Shown here piece after piece: positions 1-11,059 of a DNA stretch of 64,000 nt. The translations under genes and the position numbers were made by a program. The stretch comes from Hankyongella ginsenosidimutans (GTDB taxonomy: Bacteria; Pseudomonadota; Alphaproteobacteria; Sphingomonadales; Sphingomonadaceae): positions 372,001 to 436,000 of the forward strand of contig NZ_CP039704.1 in NCBI RefSeq assembly GCF_005144965.1, in the 5' to 3' direction. Position 1 is the stretch's first letter, and every line of letters starts with the position of its first letter. The notes under the pieces were generated by a model. The model worked only from the letters and a program-made list of their open reading frames with translations, was not told where the DNA came from and made no database searches.

Positions 1-1472
1 GGCGATCGCCGATCTGGAGGAACTGCTGGCCGACAACGGCATCCGGGCGACGGTGGTCGGGCGGGAGAAGACGCCGCACTCGATCTGGAAGAAAATGCAG
101 GAGCACCATGTCGGCTTCGAGCAATTGTCCGACATCATGGCGTTCCGCATCATCGTCGACAGTATCCCGGACGTCTATCAGGCGCTGGGGCTGATCCACC
201 AGCGCTGGCCGATGGTGCCGGGGCGCTTCAAGGACTATATCTCGACACCCAAGCGCAACGGCTACCGCTCGATCCACACGACCGTCATCGGCCCGGCCAA
301 GCGGCGCGTGGAAATCCAGATCCGTACCCACGAGATGCACGGCCAGGCGGAATATGGGCTGGCCGCCCACTGGGCCTACAAGACGAACGGGACTGCAAGC
401 CCGCGCGAGAACTACCCTGGCTGCAGGACCTGCTGGAGATCCTCGACCATGATTCAGGCGCGGAGGAGTTCCTCGAGCACACGAAGCTCGCCATGTACCA
501 GGACCAGGTGTTCTGCTTTACGCCCAAAGGCGAGCTGATCCAGCTGCCCCAGGGCTCGACGCCGGTCGACTTCGCGTTCGCCGTCCACACCAAGATGGGC
601 GAGACCGCCGTGGGCCAAGGTCAATGGCCGGCTGGTGCCGCTGCGCACCCGGTTGCAGAACGGCGACCAGGTCGAGATACTGCGCTCGACGGCCCAGCGC
701 CCGGAGCCCGGCTGGGCATCGTTCGTCGTCACCGGCAAGGCGCGCTCCGCCGTGCGCCGCTTCTCCCGCCAGCAGGAGCGCGAGGCGGCGATCGCCAGCG
801 GCCGCTCGATGCTGCGCGCGCTGATCGAACGGCTTGACGTGGCGCTGGCACCCGGCGCGGTCGAGGCCGCCCTGCCCCGGCTGAAACTGCCGGACGAAGA
901 AGCGCTGTACCTCGCGCTCGCCAGCCATGCGCTTGGCGAGGACGAGGTGGCCGAGGCGATCATCCCCGGCTCGACCGGGATTCTTCCCGCCCCATCGCCA
1001 AGGCCCCGCCGCGCGCAGCCCGCTGACCGCCTGCATCGGCGGCGGCCGGCCGGAACAGGGGCTGAGGCTCGCAGAGTGCTGCCACCCGGTCCCCGGCGAC
1101 CGGCTGGTCGGCGTCGCCGATCCGGACGACACGATCACCGTGCATGCCGTCGACTGTCCGGTGCTGGCGGCAGCACCCATCGAGCAGTGGGTCGACCTGC
1201 GCTGGCAGGACAAGCGGCCGGACGTGCTGTTCGTCGCCCGCCTGCGCCTGACCCTGCAGAACCGGCCCGGCGCGCTGGCGACCGCCGTCAGCGTCATCTC
1301 CAAGCTTGACGCCGTGATGGTCGGCATGTCGCTGGAGGAGCGCGACGACCATATCGCGACCGTGCTCTGCGACCTCGAAGTGGTCGATCTGGCGCATTTG
1401 ACAAAGGTTCTGGCCGCACTTAGGGCCACCCAGATGGTGAGCGCCGTCGAGCGCTCCCACTGTGCTGCATGA
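1..1472 (+). CDS. rsh: RelA/SpoT-family (p)ppGpp synthetase/hydrolase, C-terminal part
   Basis: Makes and degrades the alarmone (p)ppGpp in the stringent response. The 5' end lies outside the window: the first visible codons are already in the synthetase domain (GREK, then SIWKKM; the conserved RNGYRSIHT region near 255-280). A TGS domain follows (VFCFTPKGELIQLP, about 510-545), then a helical region, and a C-terminal ACT domain (NRPGALA, about 1261-1280) ends at 1472. Alphaproteobacteria usually have this single bifunctional enzyme. Frame changes near 405, 612 and 1000 interrupt the reading; the protein resumes each time, so I infer sequencing indels. It heads a run with pyrE, pdxJ and acpS, a familiar alphaproteobacterial order. 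Confidence 0.93.
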
Positions 1473-1479
1473 GGCTTTC

Positions 1480-2052
1480 GTGACCCCCGACGCCGTACTC
1501 GAGGAATTCCGCGCCGCCGGCGCCTGCTGGAAGGCCACTTCATCCTGTCGTCCGGTCTGCGCTCCAGCCGCTACCTGCAATGTGCGCTGGTGCTGAAGGA
1601 CCCCGGCGCGCCGAACGTCTGTGCCGGGCGCTGGCCGCACAGCTTCCGCAGGGCCTGCGCATCGACAGCGTCGTGTCGCCGGCGATGGGCGGCGTGATCG
1701 TCGGCTACGAGATGGCGCGCGCGCTCGGCTGCCAGTCCATGTTCCTGGAGCGGCCGGACGGCGTGTTTCACCTACGCCGCGGTTTTCGCTGCAGCCGGGC
1801 GAGCGGGTGTTCATGATGGAGGACATCGTCACCACCGGCCTGTCCTCGCGGGAGGCGATCAAGGCGATTACGCACGCCGGCGGTGAGGTGGTGGCGGCCG
1901 GCTGCCTGATCGACCGGTCGAACGGCGCGGCCGATCTCGGCGTGCCGCTCTACAGCCTGGCGCGCCTTGAGGTGCCGGCCTATGCGCCCGACGCGCTGCC
2001 GCCGGAACTCGCTGCGATCCCTGCAGTCAAGCCCGGCAGCCGGGCGAACTGA
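1480..2052 (+). CDS. pyrE: Orotate phosphoribosyltransferase
   Basis: Converts orotate and PRPP to orotidine-5'-phosphate in de novo pyrimidine synthesis, in the cytosol. Evidence is the substrate-binding start ([17 protein letters not shown]), the core [12 protein letters not shown], and the PRPP-binding loop [14 protein letters not shown] near 1810-1850. The start is taken as GTG 1480, seven bases after the rsh stop, because an ATG at 1469 reads into a stop after four codons. Frame changes near 1524, 1612 and 1775 split a protein of about 190 residues, the normal length. An essential housekeeping enzyme with three breaks is best explained by assembly indels, not by a pseudogene. Confidence 0.9.
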
Positions 2053-2053
2053 G

Positions 2054-2774
2054 ATGCTGCGCCTGGGCGTCAACATCGATCATGTCGCAACCATCCGCAA
2101 CGCGCGCGGCGGCGGCCACGGACCCGGTCCGCGCTGCCATCCTGGCCGTCGAGGCCGGTGCGGATGGCATCACCGCCCACCTGCGCGAAGACCGGCGGCA
2201 TATCTCCGACCATGACATCGCCCGGCTTGCCGCCGAGGTCGACCGGCCGCTGAACCTGGAAATGGCGGCGACGCAGGAGATGCTGGCCATCGCCCTGAAA
2301 CACCGGCCGCACGCTGCCTGCATCGTGCCGGAGCGCCGGCAGGAGCGCACGACCGAAGGCGGGCTGGATGCCGCCGGGCAGCGCGAACACCTCGCCCCCA
2401 TCGTCGGCGCGCTCAACGACGCCGGCATCCGCGTCAGCCTGTTCATCGAGCCGGACACGCGTCAGCTCGAGGCTGCACGCGCGCTTGGCGCCGCCGTCGT
2501 CGAACTCCACACCGGCCGCTACTGCCACCTGGAGGGCGATGCGCGCGACCGGGAACTGGGGCGTCTGATCGGGGCCGCGCGGGACGGCGACGCCCTGGGC
2601 CTGGAAATCCACGCCGGGCACGGCCTGCGCTTCGACAATGTCGGGCCGGTCGCCGCAATCCCGCAGGTGCGCGAGCTCAACATCGGCCATTTCCTGATCG
2701 GCGAGGCGGTGTTCATGGGCCTGTCGGAAGCAATCGCCCGCATGCGGCTGGCGATGGCGCAGGCGCGCCTGTGA
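2054..2774 (+). CDS. pdxJ: Pyridoxine 5'-phosphate synthase
   Basis: Condenses 1-deoxyxylulose-5-phosphate with 3-amino-2-oxopropyl phosphate to give pyridoxine 5'-phosphate, the last ring-forming step of the DXP-dependent B6 pathway. Family hallmarks are all visible: the start [54 protein letters not shown], and the C-terminal GHGLRFDNV with [16 protein letters not shown] 2054 follows the pyrE stop by one base. One frame change near 2115, just after the start motif, breaks an otherwise full-length protein of about 240 residues. The stop overlaps the acpS start. Confidence 0.95.
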
Positions 2775-3174
2775 TCGTCCTTGGGCTGGGCAACGACCTC
2801 TGCAACATCGAGCGCATCCAGGCCTCGCTCGACCGTTTCGGTAGCCGGTTCACCGCCCGCGTGTTCACGCCGGTCGAGGTCGCGCGCTCCGAGCGCCGGC
2901 AACTGACCCGCGCCGCCAGCTATGCCAAGCGCTTCGCCGCCAAGGAAGCCTGCGCGAAGGCGCTGGGCACCGGGTTTCGCATGGGCGTGTTCCTGCGGGA
3001 CATCGGCGTCGTCAACCTGCCGACCGGCCAGCCGACCCTGGCCCTGACCGGGGTGCTGCTGAACGTCTTGCCAACATGACGCCCGCCGGCATGCAGGCGA
3101 CGATCCACCTGACCCTCACCGACGACCACCCCTGGGCGCAGGCCATCGTGCTCATCGTGGCGACCCCTGCCTAA
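2771..3174 (+). CDS. acpS: Holo-[acyl-carrier-protein] synthase
   Basis: Transfers 4'-phosphopantetheine from CoA to the acyl carrier protein. The metal-binding start [12 protein letters not shown] and the conserved [15 protein letters not shown] are present. The start is GTG 2771, overlapping the pdxJ stop by four bases (GTGA), so the two are translationally coupled. The frame is lost near 3060; a second frame supplies the expected C-terminus ([18 protein letters not shown]) and ends with TAA at 3172-3174, for about 134 residues in all, the usual length. In many alphaproteobacteria lepB, rnc and era follow; here ychF comes next, so the operon seems to end at this gene. Confidence 0.92.
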
Positions 3175-3245
3175 GCGCAACCCACTGGACCGTGGGCCGT
3201 TCGCCCACTATCGGTCACGGCCAGTTCCAATCACACGAGAGCATC

Positions 3246-4343
3246 ATGGGTTTTCAATGCGGGATCGTCGGCCTGCCGAATGTCGGCAAATCGACGCTGT
3301 TCAATGCGCTCACCGAGACTCAGGCCGCCCAGGCCGCCAACTACCCGTTCTGCACCATTGAGCCGAACGTCGGCCAGGTCGCGGTGCCGGACCCGCGCCT
3401 GCAGCAGATCGCAGCGCTCGGCAGGAGCCAGAAGATCGTCGAGACCCAGCTCGCCTTCGTCGACATCGCCGGGCTGGTGCGTGGCGCCCAAGGGCGAGGG
3501 CCTTGGCAACCAGTTCCTCGCCAACATCCGCGAGGTGGACGCCATCGTCCACGTGCTGCGCTGCTTCGAGAACGGCGACGTCACCCACGTCGACGGCCGG
3601 GTCGACCCGATCGCCGACGCCGACACGGTCGAGACCGAACTGATGCTCGCCGACATGGAATCGCTCGAGCGCCGGGTCGCAACCGCCCAGAAGAAGGCGA
3701 CCACCGGCGACAAGGAGGCCAAAGCCGCCGCCAGCGTGCTCGGCCAGGCGCTCGACCTGCTGAAGAACGGCAAGCCGGCGCGCCTCACGGAACCGAAGGA
3801 CGAGGACGAAAAGCGCATCCTCGCGCAGGCGCAACTGCTGACCGCCAAGCCGGTACTCTACGTCTGCAACGTCGAGGAAGAGGCTGCAGCCACCGGCAAC
3901 GCCCATTCCGCGCGGGTGGCGGAAAAGCCAAAGCGGAAGGTGCAGCGCACGTCATCATCTCGGCGGCGATCGAGGCGGAGATCGTGCAGATGCCGCCCGA
4001 AGACCGCGCGGCGTTCCTCGCCGACCTCGGCCTCCACGAAACCGGGCTCGCCCGCGTGATCCGCGCCGGCTACGATCTGCTCGGCCTCATCACCTACTTC
4101 ACCTGCGGGCCGAAGGAAGCGCGCGCCTGGACCATCACGAAGGGCACCAAGGCCCCGCAGGCCGCCGGCGTCATCCATACCGACTTCGAGAAGGGCTTCA
4201 TCCGCGCCGAGACCATCGGCTTCAAGGATTACATCGCCTGCAGTGGCGAGGCCGGGGCCAAGGACGCCGGCAAGATGCGCCTGGAAGGCAAGGACTATGT
4301 CGTCCAGGACGGCGACATCCTGCTGTTCCGCTTCGCGAACTGA
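3246..4343 (+). CDS. ychF: Redox-regulated ATPase/GTPase YchF
   Basis: Obg-family P-loop NTPase that prefers ATP and binds ribosomes; linked to oxidative-stress responses. Visible motifs are the P-loop GLPNVGKSTLFNAL near the start, FVDIAGLVRGA (G3), NVEEE near the nucleotide-specificity region, and a C-terminal TGS domain (LITYFTCGPKEARAW to GDILLFRFAN). ATG 3246 is chosen because the protein begins MGFQCGIVGLPN, as in the family. Two compensating frame changes, near 3485 and 3915, displace the middle; read through, the length is about 366 residues, which is normal. It ends exactly where the convergent msrB ends. Confidence 0.95.
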   Translation: MGFQCGIVGLPNVGKSTLFNALTETQAAQAANYPFCTIEPNVGQVAVPDPRLQQIAALGRSQKIVETQLAFVDIAGLVRGAQGRGPWQPVPRQHPRGGRHRPRAALLRERRRHPRRRPGRPDRRRRHGRDRTDARRHGIARAPGRNRPEEGDHRRQGGQSRRQRARPGARPAEERQAGAPHGTEGRGRKAHPRAGATADRQAGTLRLQRRGRGCSHRQRPFRAGGGKAKAEGAAHVIISAAIEAEIVQMPPEDRAAFLADLGLHETGLARVIRAGYDLLGLITYFTCGPKEARAWTITKGTKAPQAAGVIHTDFEKGFIRAETIGFKDYIACSGEAGAKDAGKMRLEGKDYVVQDGDILLFRFAN

Positions 4344-4763
<420 letters not shown>

Positions 4764-4829
4764 TGTTTTCTCCTGTACGCCGGGATGCGGCCCCAGGTTA
4801 CGAGCCCGCGCTTGCTCCCTATCCCTGCT

Positions 4830-7135
4830 TCATGTCTGGGCAGTTTTTGCCATGCGCGTTTCGAGCAATGCAATGTTGTGATCGAGATCGAGCTGGGACA
4901 GCCGCCCCATGGTCTTCAGCCGCATGAACGCGGCCAGGCTTTCCGTATCGACGGCACAGCCCTCCCGCAGCCGGCGTGCATTCGCAAACGCCTCGCCGAG
5001 CATGACCTGCGCCATGGCATAATCGTGCAGGCGGGAGGGATCGCCCGGCCCGCTGCAGCGCGGCCTGCGCCTGGGTGACACGGCCCCTGAAAATCGGCTC
5101 CGCTTCGGCGAACCGGCCCATATAGCCCAGGCACTGCGCCTGCGCCGTCTCGACGATGCCGTACATGCGGGCCGCCGCCTGGTCATCCGGGTCGAACGCA
5201 CGCACGCGCTGCGATTCTGCCTTCGCAGCCGTCAGAAGCGGCAGCGCCGCCGCAAAGTTCTGCCGCTCCATCAGGGTCGTGCCGAGATTCCAGCGCGCCC
5301 GCGCCAGCCGATCGAGCACGAAGATATCCTGCCAGCGACGATGCGCCGCCTCCAGCACCGCCATCTGGCGCCGGTACAGGCCTTCCGCCATGTCCAGCTT
5401 GCGGCTGTAGAAGGCGGCTTCCGCGCGCATGTCCAGCAGTGCCGCCTCCTGCAGCGCGGCGGCGCGCGGCGCGCCCGGCGGCGGAGTCGCAGGCCGTCCG
5501 CCGTCGCGGCCAGCGCGCGGGCATAGTCGCCGCGCCAGATCGACACGGCGGCATCCGCCAGCAGCCAGCGCGAGCGGATCGCCGGGTCGCGCTGCGCCGT
5601 GGCCGCGATGAGCGGCTTGGCGCTGTCCAGGATTTCGCGTGCCCTCCCGGCGTCGCCGTCGAGGCTCGCTGCGATCAACGCCCGCTCGATCCGGATATTG
5701 GCCAGCAGCAGCCTGGCCGGCGCGCCCGTCAGATCGGCCGCGATCAGTTCCGCACGCTGCAGGTTGGTTTCCGCCGCGGCCGGCAGGTGCAGGTTCGGCC
5801 GGTTGAACCCGCCCTGGTGCTGCGCCAGGCGCCAGAGGCCGGTTGCCGCCTCCAGCCGGACATCCGGCCCGGCCCGCTCTGCCGAGGACAGGCGATCGAG
5901 ATAATGCTGCGCAACATTGGCGACTTCGGCACGGTCCTTGAGCGAGTTCGGCAGCCGCTCCAGCCGGTCCATGTGCTCGAACAGGAGGTAGCGCGCGATG
6001 CCGCGCGCATCGTCGAAGCGGTGCTGCGCTTCTGCCCGCTCGCGTGCGGCGACCAGGTAATTCCGCTGCGCCACAAGACCGGCGGCCGAGACGGCCAGAA
6101 ACGCCGCCAGTGTCACCACCGCGCCGGCGCGATGGCGCTGGACGAATTTGCGTGCGCGGTAGAACAGCGTGTCCCGCTGCGCCGAGACCGGCAAGCGGTC
6201 GCGCCAGCGCTCGAGATCGGCGATCAGCGCGCCGACGCTCGCGTATCGCGCCTCCTGAGCGCTCGCCTTGGCGACAATTGCCTGCAGGTCAGCGTCGACG
6301 CCGGCACCCAGCACAAGGCGCAAGACCACGCCAAGCGCGAAGACATCGTCCGATACGCTTGGCGGCGCGCCGCTTTGCCGTTCCGGGCTGGCGAAGCCCG
6401 GCGTCATCGGTGCCGCCGCTCTGGATGTCTCGCCCTCGCGGTCGAGCAGCCGGGCGATGCCGAAATCCAGCAGCTTCACCCGCCCCTGCGCGTCGACCAG
6501 CAGGTTCGACGGCTTGATGTCCGCGTGGACGACCCGCCGGGAATGCGCGAACTGCACCGCGTCCGCCGCCTTGAGCAGCAGCTTGACTTTCGCATCGACC
6601 GGCATGGTGGCGGCGGCGGCATCGATCGGCTGGCCCTCGAAATACTCCATGACCAGATAGGGTCGCCCGTCGGGCGCGACGCCGCCATCGATCAGGCGGG
6701 CGATGTTGGGATGTTCGAGCTGGGCCAGGATGCGGCGTTCGGCGGCGAAGGCGTCCAGCGCCCGCGCTGACAGCGCCACCCGGATCAGCTTGATGGCGAC
6801 GAGTTGCTCGTAGAGCCCGTCGTCGCGCCGGCTGAGCCACACCTCGCCCATGCCCCCTCGCCCAGCTTGCGCGTGAGCCGAAACGCGCCGATCCGCTCCG
6901 GCGGCGGCAGCGGGGCGGCCACGCCTGCAAAGGCGGTCGGCAGAGCCTGCGCTGCATGCCCGATCGCGGCCTCAAGCGCCGCAACACGGGCAATGACGTC
7001 CGGCGGCTCCCGGCGCAGCAGGCGTGCGCGCAGCCGCGCCATGCGGCCGGGATCGCCCTGCCAGTCGCTCAACCGCTCGACCAGCGCCAGGGCACGGCGT
7101 TCGATATCAGCCGAGGTGCGTGGCGGGCTCGCCAT
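4830..7135 (-). CDS. Transmembrane Ser/Thr protein kinase with C-terminal helical repeats
   Basis: Hanks-type kinase. After about 80 N-terminal residues come the Gly loop (IGAFRLTRKLGEG, from residue 82), VAIK lysine, the catalytic loop HADIKPSN, DFG, and TPGFASPE. A hydrophobic segment (about residues 335-353) is followed by about 400 residues with TPR-like helical pairs, probably extracytoplasmic. The HRD arginine is replaced by Ala. Frame changes near 6840, 5485 and 5060 break the gene; the last frame ends at 4830. It starts inside the end of the ECF sigma gene (29-base overlap), so the two are coupled. Such ECF-kinase pairs are known to act through phosphorylation of the sigma factor; that role here is inferred. 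Confidence 0.88.
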
Positions 7136-7658
7136 TGAGATAATCCTTCAGCCAGGCGCGGGCCGCCTGCCAGCGACGCTTCACCGTGCGTTCCGGGATG
7201 CCGGTCGCGATGGATGTTTCCTCGACCGTCAGTCCCATGGAGAAGCGCAGCTCGACGATGCGGGCGTGATCTTCTGAGAAGCCGCCCAAGGCTTCCAGCG
7301 CGCGGTCAAGGTCTTCGATGTCGATCAGCAGGTTCTGCTCGGCGTCCGGCCAGAGGGTGAGCGCCGATGGCGCGCTGCGCTTGGCGGCGCGCTGGCGACG
7401 GACCTCGTCGATCAGGATGCGCCGCATGGTGCGGGCGGCGAGCGCCAGCATATGGCCCTGGTCTTCCACATGCTGGACATTGGCGCGAATGAGGCGGATC
7501 GCGGCCTCGTTCGCGAGATCGGTCGCCTGCAGCACATGGTTCATCCGGTCGCCGGAGATGATCGCGCGCGCAACCCGGCGCATGTCGTCGTAACAGGCCG
7601 CCAGAATGCGGTCTGCCGAGAGGTGAAGATCAGAATTCGGCGCCGTTCCCTCTGTCAT
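7107..7658 (-). CDS. ECF-type RNA polymerase sigma factor
   Basis: Intact frame of 183 residues. Region 2 is seen at about residues 15-90 (ILAACYDDMRRVARAII, DLANEAAIRLI, TMRRILIDEVRRQRA), and region 4 near the C-terminus (IVELRFSMGLTVEETSIATG, ERTVKRRWQAARAWL). It resembles the family often encoded next to Hanks-type kinases and lacks any neighbouring anti-sigma factor. The downstream kinase gene overlaps its last codons, so kinase signalling, not proteolysis of an anti-sigma factor, is the likely control. The start ATG at 7658 has no strong ribosome site. The regulon cannot be read from the window. Confidence 0.92.
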   Translation of the reverse strand: MTEGTAPNSDLHLSADRILAACYDDMRRVARAIISGDRMNHVLQATDLANEAAIRLIRANVQHVEDQGHMLALAARTMRRILIDEVRRQRAAKRSAPSALTLWPDAEQNLLIDIEDLDRALEALGGFSEDHARIVELRFSMGLTVEETSIATGIPERTVKRRWQAARAWLKDYLNGEPATHLG

Positions 7659-7733
7659 CGCCGGCCAGAATCACCGGATCGTTTACGAGCCGCAACCGGT
7701 TTTTCGGAACAGATGCTTTGCGGGCTGGCGAGG

Positions 7734-7809
7734 TGGTGATCCCAGATGGACTCGAACCATCGGCCTACTGATTAAAAGTCAGTTGCTCTACCGACTGAGC
7801 TATGGGATC
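7734..7809 (-). tRNA. tRNA-Lys(UUU)
   Basis: Read on the minus strand, the gene begins GATCCCATAGCTCAG and folds into a complete cloverleaf. The acceptor stem GATCCCA pairs with TGGGATC, the D arm carries AGCTCAG..GGTAGAGC, the anticodon loop is ACTTTTAAT with anticodon TTT, and the T arm is GGTTCGAGTCC. The 3' CCA is encoded (7734-7736). It lies in the gap between the ECF sigma gene and mtgA. Confidence 0.97.
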
Positions 7810-7861
7810 GCCTCGGGATTTCGCCTGCTATCGGATCAGGCGGCGGCTGGCAACCCCGCGA

Positions 7862-8599
7862 TCAGCTTTTGTGCGCGCCGTCGACGCACTGGGTGAATTC
7901 GACCGGCATGACCCGCGCCCAGCGCTGCACCCGGCGCGCCTTGCGGCGCACGAACGGCCCTGGCTGCGCCGCCCGCCACTTCAGCGGCGACGGCAGGATG
8001 GACAGCAGTCGCGCCGCCTCCCGCGCCGAGAGCTGGGCGGCCGGCTTGTGAAAATGGTGCCGCGCCGCCGCCTCGATACCATAGACGCCAGGCCCCACTC
8101 GATGACGTTGAGGTAGACTTCCATGATGCGCGGCTTCGGCCACATCAGCTCGATCAGCAGGGTGAAATAGGCTTCCAGCCCCTTGCGCAGCCAGGAGCGC
8201 TCCGGCCAGAGGAACACATTCTTCGCGGTCTGCTGGCTGATAGTCGAGCCGCCGCGCAGCCTCGCCCTCGGCGTTGGCGAGCATCGCCTTGCGGATCGCC
8301 TCGGTATCGAAGCCGTGATGCAGACAGAAGTTGCCGTCCTCAGCCGCAATCGCCGAGCGCGGGACCTGGCGCGGCAACGCGTCAAGCGGCACCCAGGCAC
8401 GCGGCTGCAGGATGCCGGCCCGGCTGTCGCGCCCGATCAGATAGGTTGTGGGCGGGTCGATCCAGCGATAGGCCAGCACCCACAGGCAGGAGAGAATCAG
8501 GAACGCGGTCGGCAAGCCCCACGCAAGGTTCCAGAACAGACGCATCGCCCAGCCGAGCGTCGCAGTCACGGGGTTGGAGGCTTTGCGTTTTCTCGCCAT
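7862..8599 (-). CDS. mtgA: Monofunctional biosynthetic peptidoglycan transglycosylase
   Basis: GT51 glycosyltransferase that polymerises lipid II glycan strands at the inner membrane. The protein starts MARKRK (ATG at 8599), with one N-terminal membrane segment (about residues 19-40), then the catalytic [14 protein letters not shown] with its Glu, [13 protein letters not shown], and [15 protein letters not shown] near the end. Frame changes near 8265 and 8090 compensate, and the total of about 245 residues matches the family. Downstream on the same strand is the tRNA-Lys. No transpeptidase domain is present, which separates it from class A PBPs. Confidence 0.93.
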   Translation of the reverse strand: MARKRKASNPVTATLGWAMRLFWNLAWGLPTAFLILSCLWVLAYRWIDPPTTYLIGRDSRAGILQPRAWVPLDALPRQVPRSAIAAEDGNFCLHHGFDTEAIRKAMLANAEGEAARRLDYQPADREECVPLAGALLAAQGAGSLFHPADRADVAEAAHHGSLPQRHRVGPGVYGIEAAARHHFHKPAAQLSAREAARLLSILPSPLKWRAAQPGPFVRRKARRVQRWARVMPVEFTQCVDGAHKS

Positions 8600-8731
8600 G
8601 GATCGAGGCAATAACGCCTGGAGCCGGGGCTGCAAGCGTTTAACAGGCTGCTGAAAAGTCGCGGGGATACGGCCCTGCTTTATCATCCAGGCGCCGGTGT
8701 GGTCTTTTGTCAGATTGTGTTGGGTGATGAT
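8600..8731. other. Intergenic stretch with a GCAGGCTG-type repeat fragment
   Basis: Between two minus-strand genes. At about 8643-8658 the sequence AACAGGCTGCTGAAAAG resembles the terminal inverted repeat of the element at 51587-51778, but the rest of that element is absent. No gene was found. Confidence 0.4.
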
Positions 8732-10899
8732 TCAGATTTCGGCTTGATGCAACCTGAGACGATCATGGTCTAAACGCGAGGCGGCGGCGGTTTTGCTGAA
8801 GAAGGCCGCCTCCAGGGCGTCTGCGAACAGCGGCTTGCCAAACAGCCAGCCCTGGAACTGGCGACAGCCGGCGATCCGCAGCATGGCGGCCTGGTCGGCG
8901 GTCTCCACTCCTTCTGCCGTGATCGGCAGGTTGAGCGCGGAGCCGAGCGCGATGATCGCGGTGGTGATCATCGCTGTCTCCCGGTCGCGCTCGATGCGAT
9001 CGGTGAAGGATTTGTCGATCTTGATCTTGTCGAGCTGGAATTTGCGCAGATAGCCGATGCTGGCGTAGCCGGTGCCGAAATCGTCCAGCGAAATCCGGAT
9101 GCCTTCCTCGCGCAGGGCCGAGATCATCGACTGCGCGACAGCGGAATTCTCGATCAGCGAGCCTTCGGTGATCTCGAGCTCAAGCCGACTGGCTGAAAAC
9201 CCGGTTTCCTTCAGCACGAACAGAATGTCGGCGACCAGGCCCGGGTGCCGGAACTGGATCGGCGAGATGTTGACCGCGAGGTCGATGTTCCAATCCTTGA
9301 CCGCAAGACAGGCCTCGCGCAGCACATGCTGGCCGAGTTCGATGATCAGGCCGGACTGCTCGGCGATGGGGATGAACACATCCGGCCCGATTACGCCACG
9401 GGTAGGGCTGGTCCAGCGCGCGAGCGCCTCAACGCAAATGATCGCATGACTGTCCGAGCGCACAATCGGCTGGTATGCGACCTTGATATCGCCCTGCCGG
9501 AGCGCCTGGCGCAGTTCCGCCTCGATTTCGGAGCGCAGGGTGCGGCCTTCGTCCATGGCGTTGCTGTACCAGTGCGCACGTCCCTTGCCGGAGCTTTTAG
9601 CCGTATACATGGCGACATCGGCCCGCCGCACGACTTCCTGCGCGTCTATGTCCAGGCTGCCGCGTGCGATGCCGATGCTGGCGCCGATGCGGTGCGCCAT
9701 GCCGGCGATCACAAAGGGTTCGACCAGGCTGCTGAGCAGCGCGCTCGCGACATCGTCGGCGCGGGTTGACAGCGAATCCTCGCCCATCAGGATCGCGAAT
9801 TCGTCGCCGCCCAGGCGCGCAAGCAGATGCTGGTTGCCAAGCATTTCCATCACGCGGCGCGCGGTCTCGCGCAGCACGCTGTCACCGGCTTCGTGCCCCA
9901 GGCTGTCGTTGATTTCCTTGAAGCCGTCGAGGTCGAAATACAGAATGATCGACTGCCCGTTTTCCATCATCCGCTCGGTCAGCGCATTCAGGAAGGCCAG
10001 CCGGTTTGGCAGGCCGGTCAGGGTGTCATGGTGCGCCATGTGCAGTGCGCGTGCCTCGCTGGCGCACAGGTCGATCCAGGTGGCGCGCGTGCGGGCGCTT
10101 GCGACAAGCACGATCCAGGACAGGCCGCCGAGAATCGGCATCAGCACCAGACAGACCATGATGACGACCAGATTGCCGGCCATCTCGTAGTCCCAGGCCA
10201 TGACGCCGATGATCCGGCCATCCGTCGCGTGGACGGCGACGCTGTTCTCCAGCCTGGCGGACTCCTTCGCCAGACGCAGGCCGCGCAGACCGCTGGTCTG
10301 GGAAATCTGGTTCAGCAGGCTGTCATTCAGCGGTTTCACGACCATGAGGTAGGTCGGCGCTGCCTTCGGCGGGTTCCTGTACGGGTTGGCGGGCGCGATC
10401 TGTGAAACCGAGATTGCCGCAACGCGCCCCTTCAGCTCCATGAAGCCGCTGAGCGTATTGTTATGCGCATTCAGAACTGAGAGGTTTTTCAGGATATAGG
10501 CGTGATCGGTGGGTGCGAGCAGGCCGATCAGCGACTGCACGGTCGCGCCGTTGTAGGTGGCGCGCAGGGTATGCCCATCCCTGTCGAGCACGCTGACGCC
10601 GGAATAGGGAACCTGATCCGAGACTTCGGCGCCCAGGTCTCGTCGAACCAGTTGGCGTTGAAAGTCTCCGAGATATTCCGGTACGCATCGTCCCACTTGG
10701 CGTTGTTCAGCGTCGTCGCGTTCAACTGGGACATGATGTTGTCCAGCACCAGCTCGACCCGCGTGACTTCCCGGCTGGTGATCCGCTGATTGTACTCGAC
10801 GCCGATCAGCAGAATGCCGGCAAGCACGACAGCAGGCATCAGCAGCGCACAGATGCGGATCAGCCGATCATGTTTGATGAGCGTGTCGAGGGTCTGCAT
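8732..10899 (-). CDS. CHASE4-GGDEF-EAL cyclic di-GMP enzyme
   Basis: Predicted membrane sensor controlling c-di-GMP. An N-terminal membrane segment (about residues 15-35) is followed by a CHASE4-like periplasmic domain (NNAKWDDAYRN), a second membrane segment (NLVVIMVCLVLMPILGG), a GGDEF domain (LTGLPNR, then RLGGDEFAIL) and an EAL domain (VEALARW, EITEGSLIEN, DDFGTGYASIGYL, AEGVET). Both signature motifs are intact, so synthesis and hydrolysis are both possible on sequence grounds. One frame change near 10630 lies inside the CHASE4 region. It is transcribed divergently from the acyl-CoA ligase, with 160 bases between the two start codons. Confidence 0.92.
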
Positions 10900-11059
10900 G
10901 TCCCAGCCCCTAGCGGGAAATGCTCAATGAATAATTGAAAGCTCAATGCACTGCGGAAAAATGTTCTGCGGCTGGCGTGAAACAGGCGGTGGACAAGCCG
11001 GTTGCGGACTTTCTATGCTCCCGGCAAATCCGGCTCAGACCGGCTTCCGGGAGATCGTC

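Noticed and set aside
5439-6770. Long plus-strand reading frame of 443 codons
   Set aside because: It is antisense to the Ser/Thr kinase, Arg-rich and motif-free; a GC-rich shadow frame.
8643-8658. Insertion-sequence end near mtgA
   Set aside because: Only one terminal-repeat-like fragment is present, with no partner end and no transposase.
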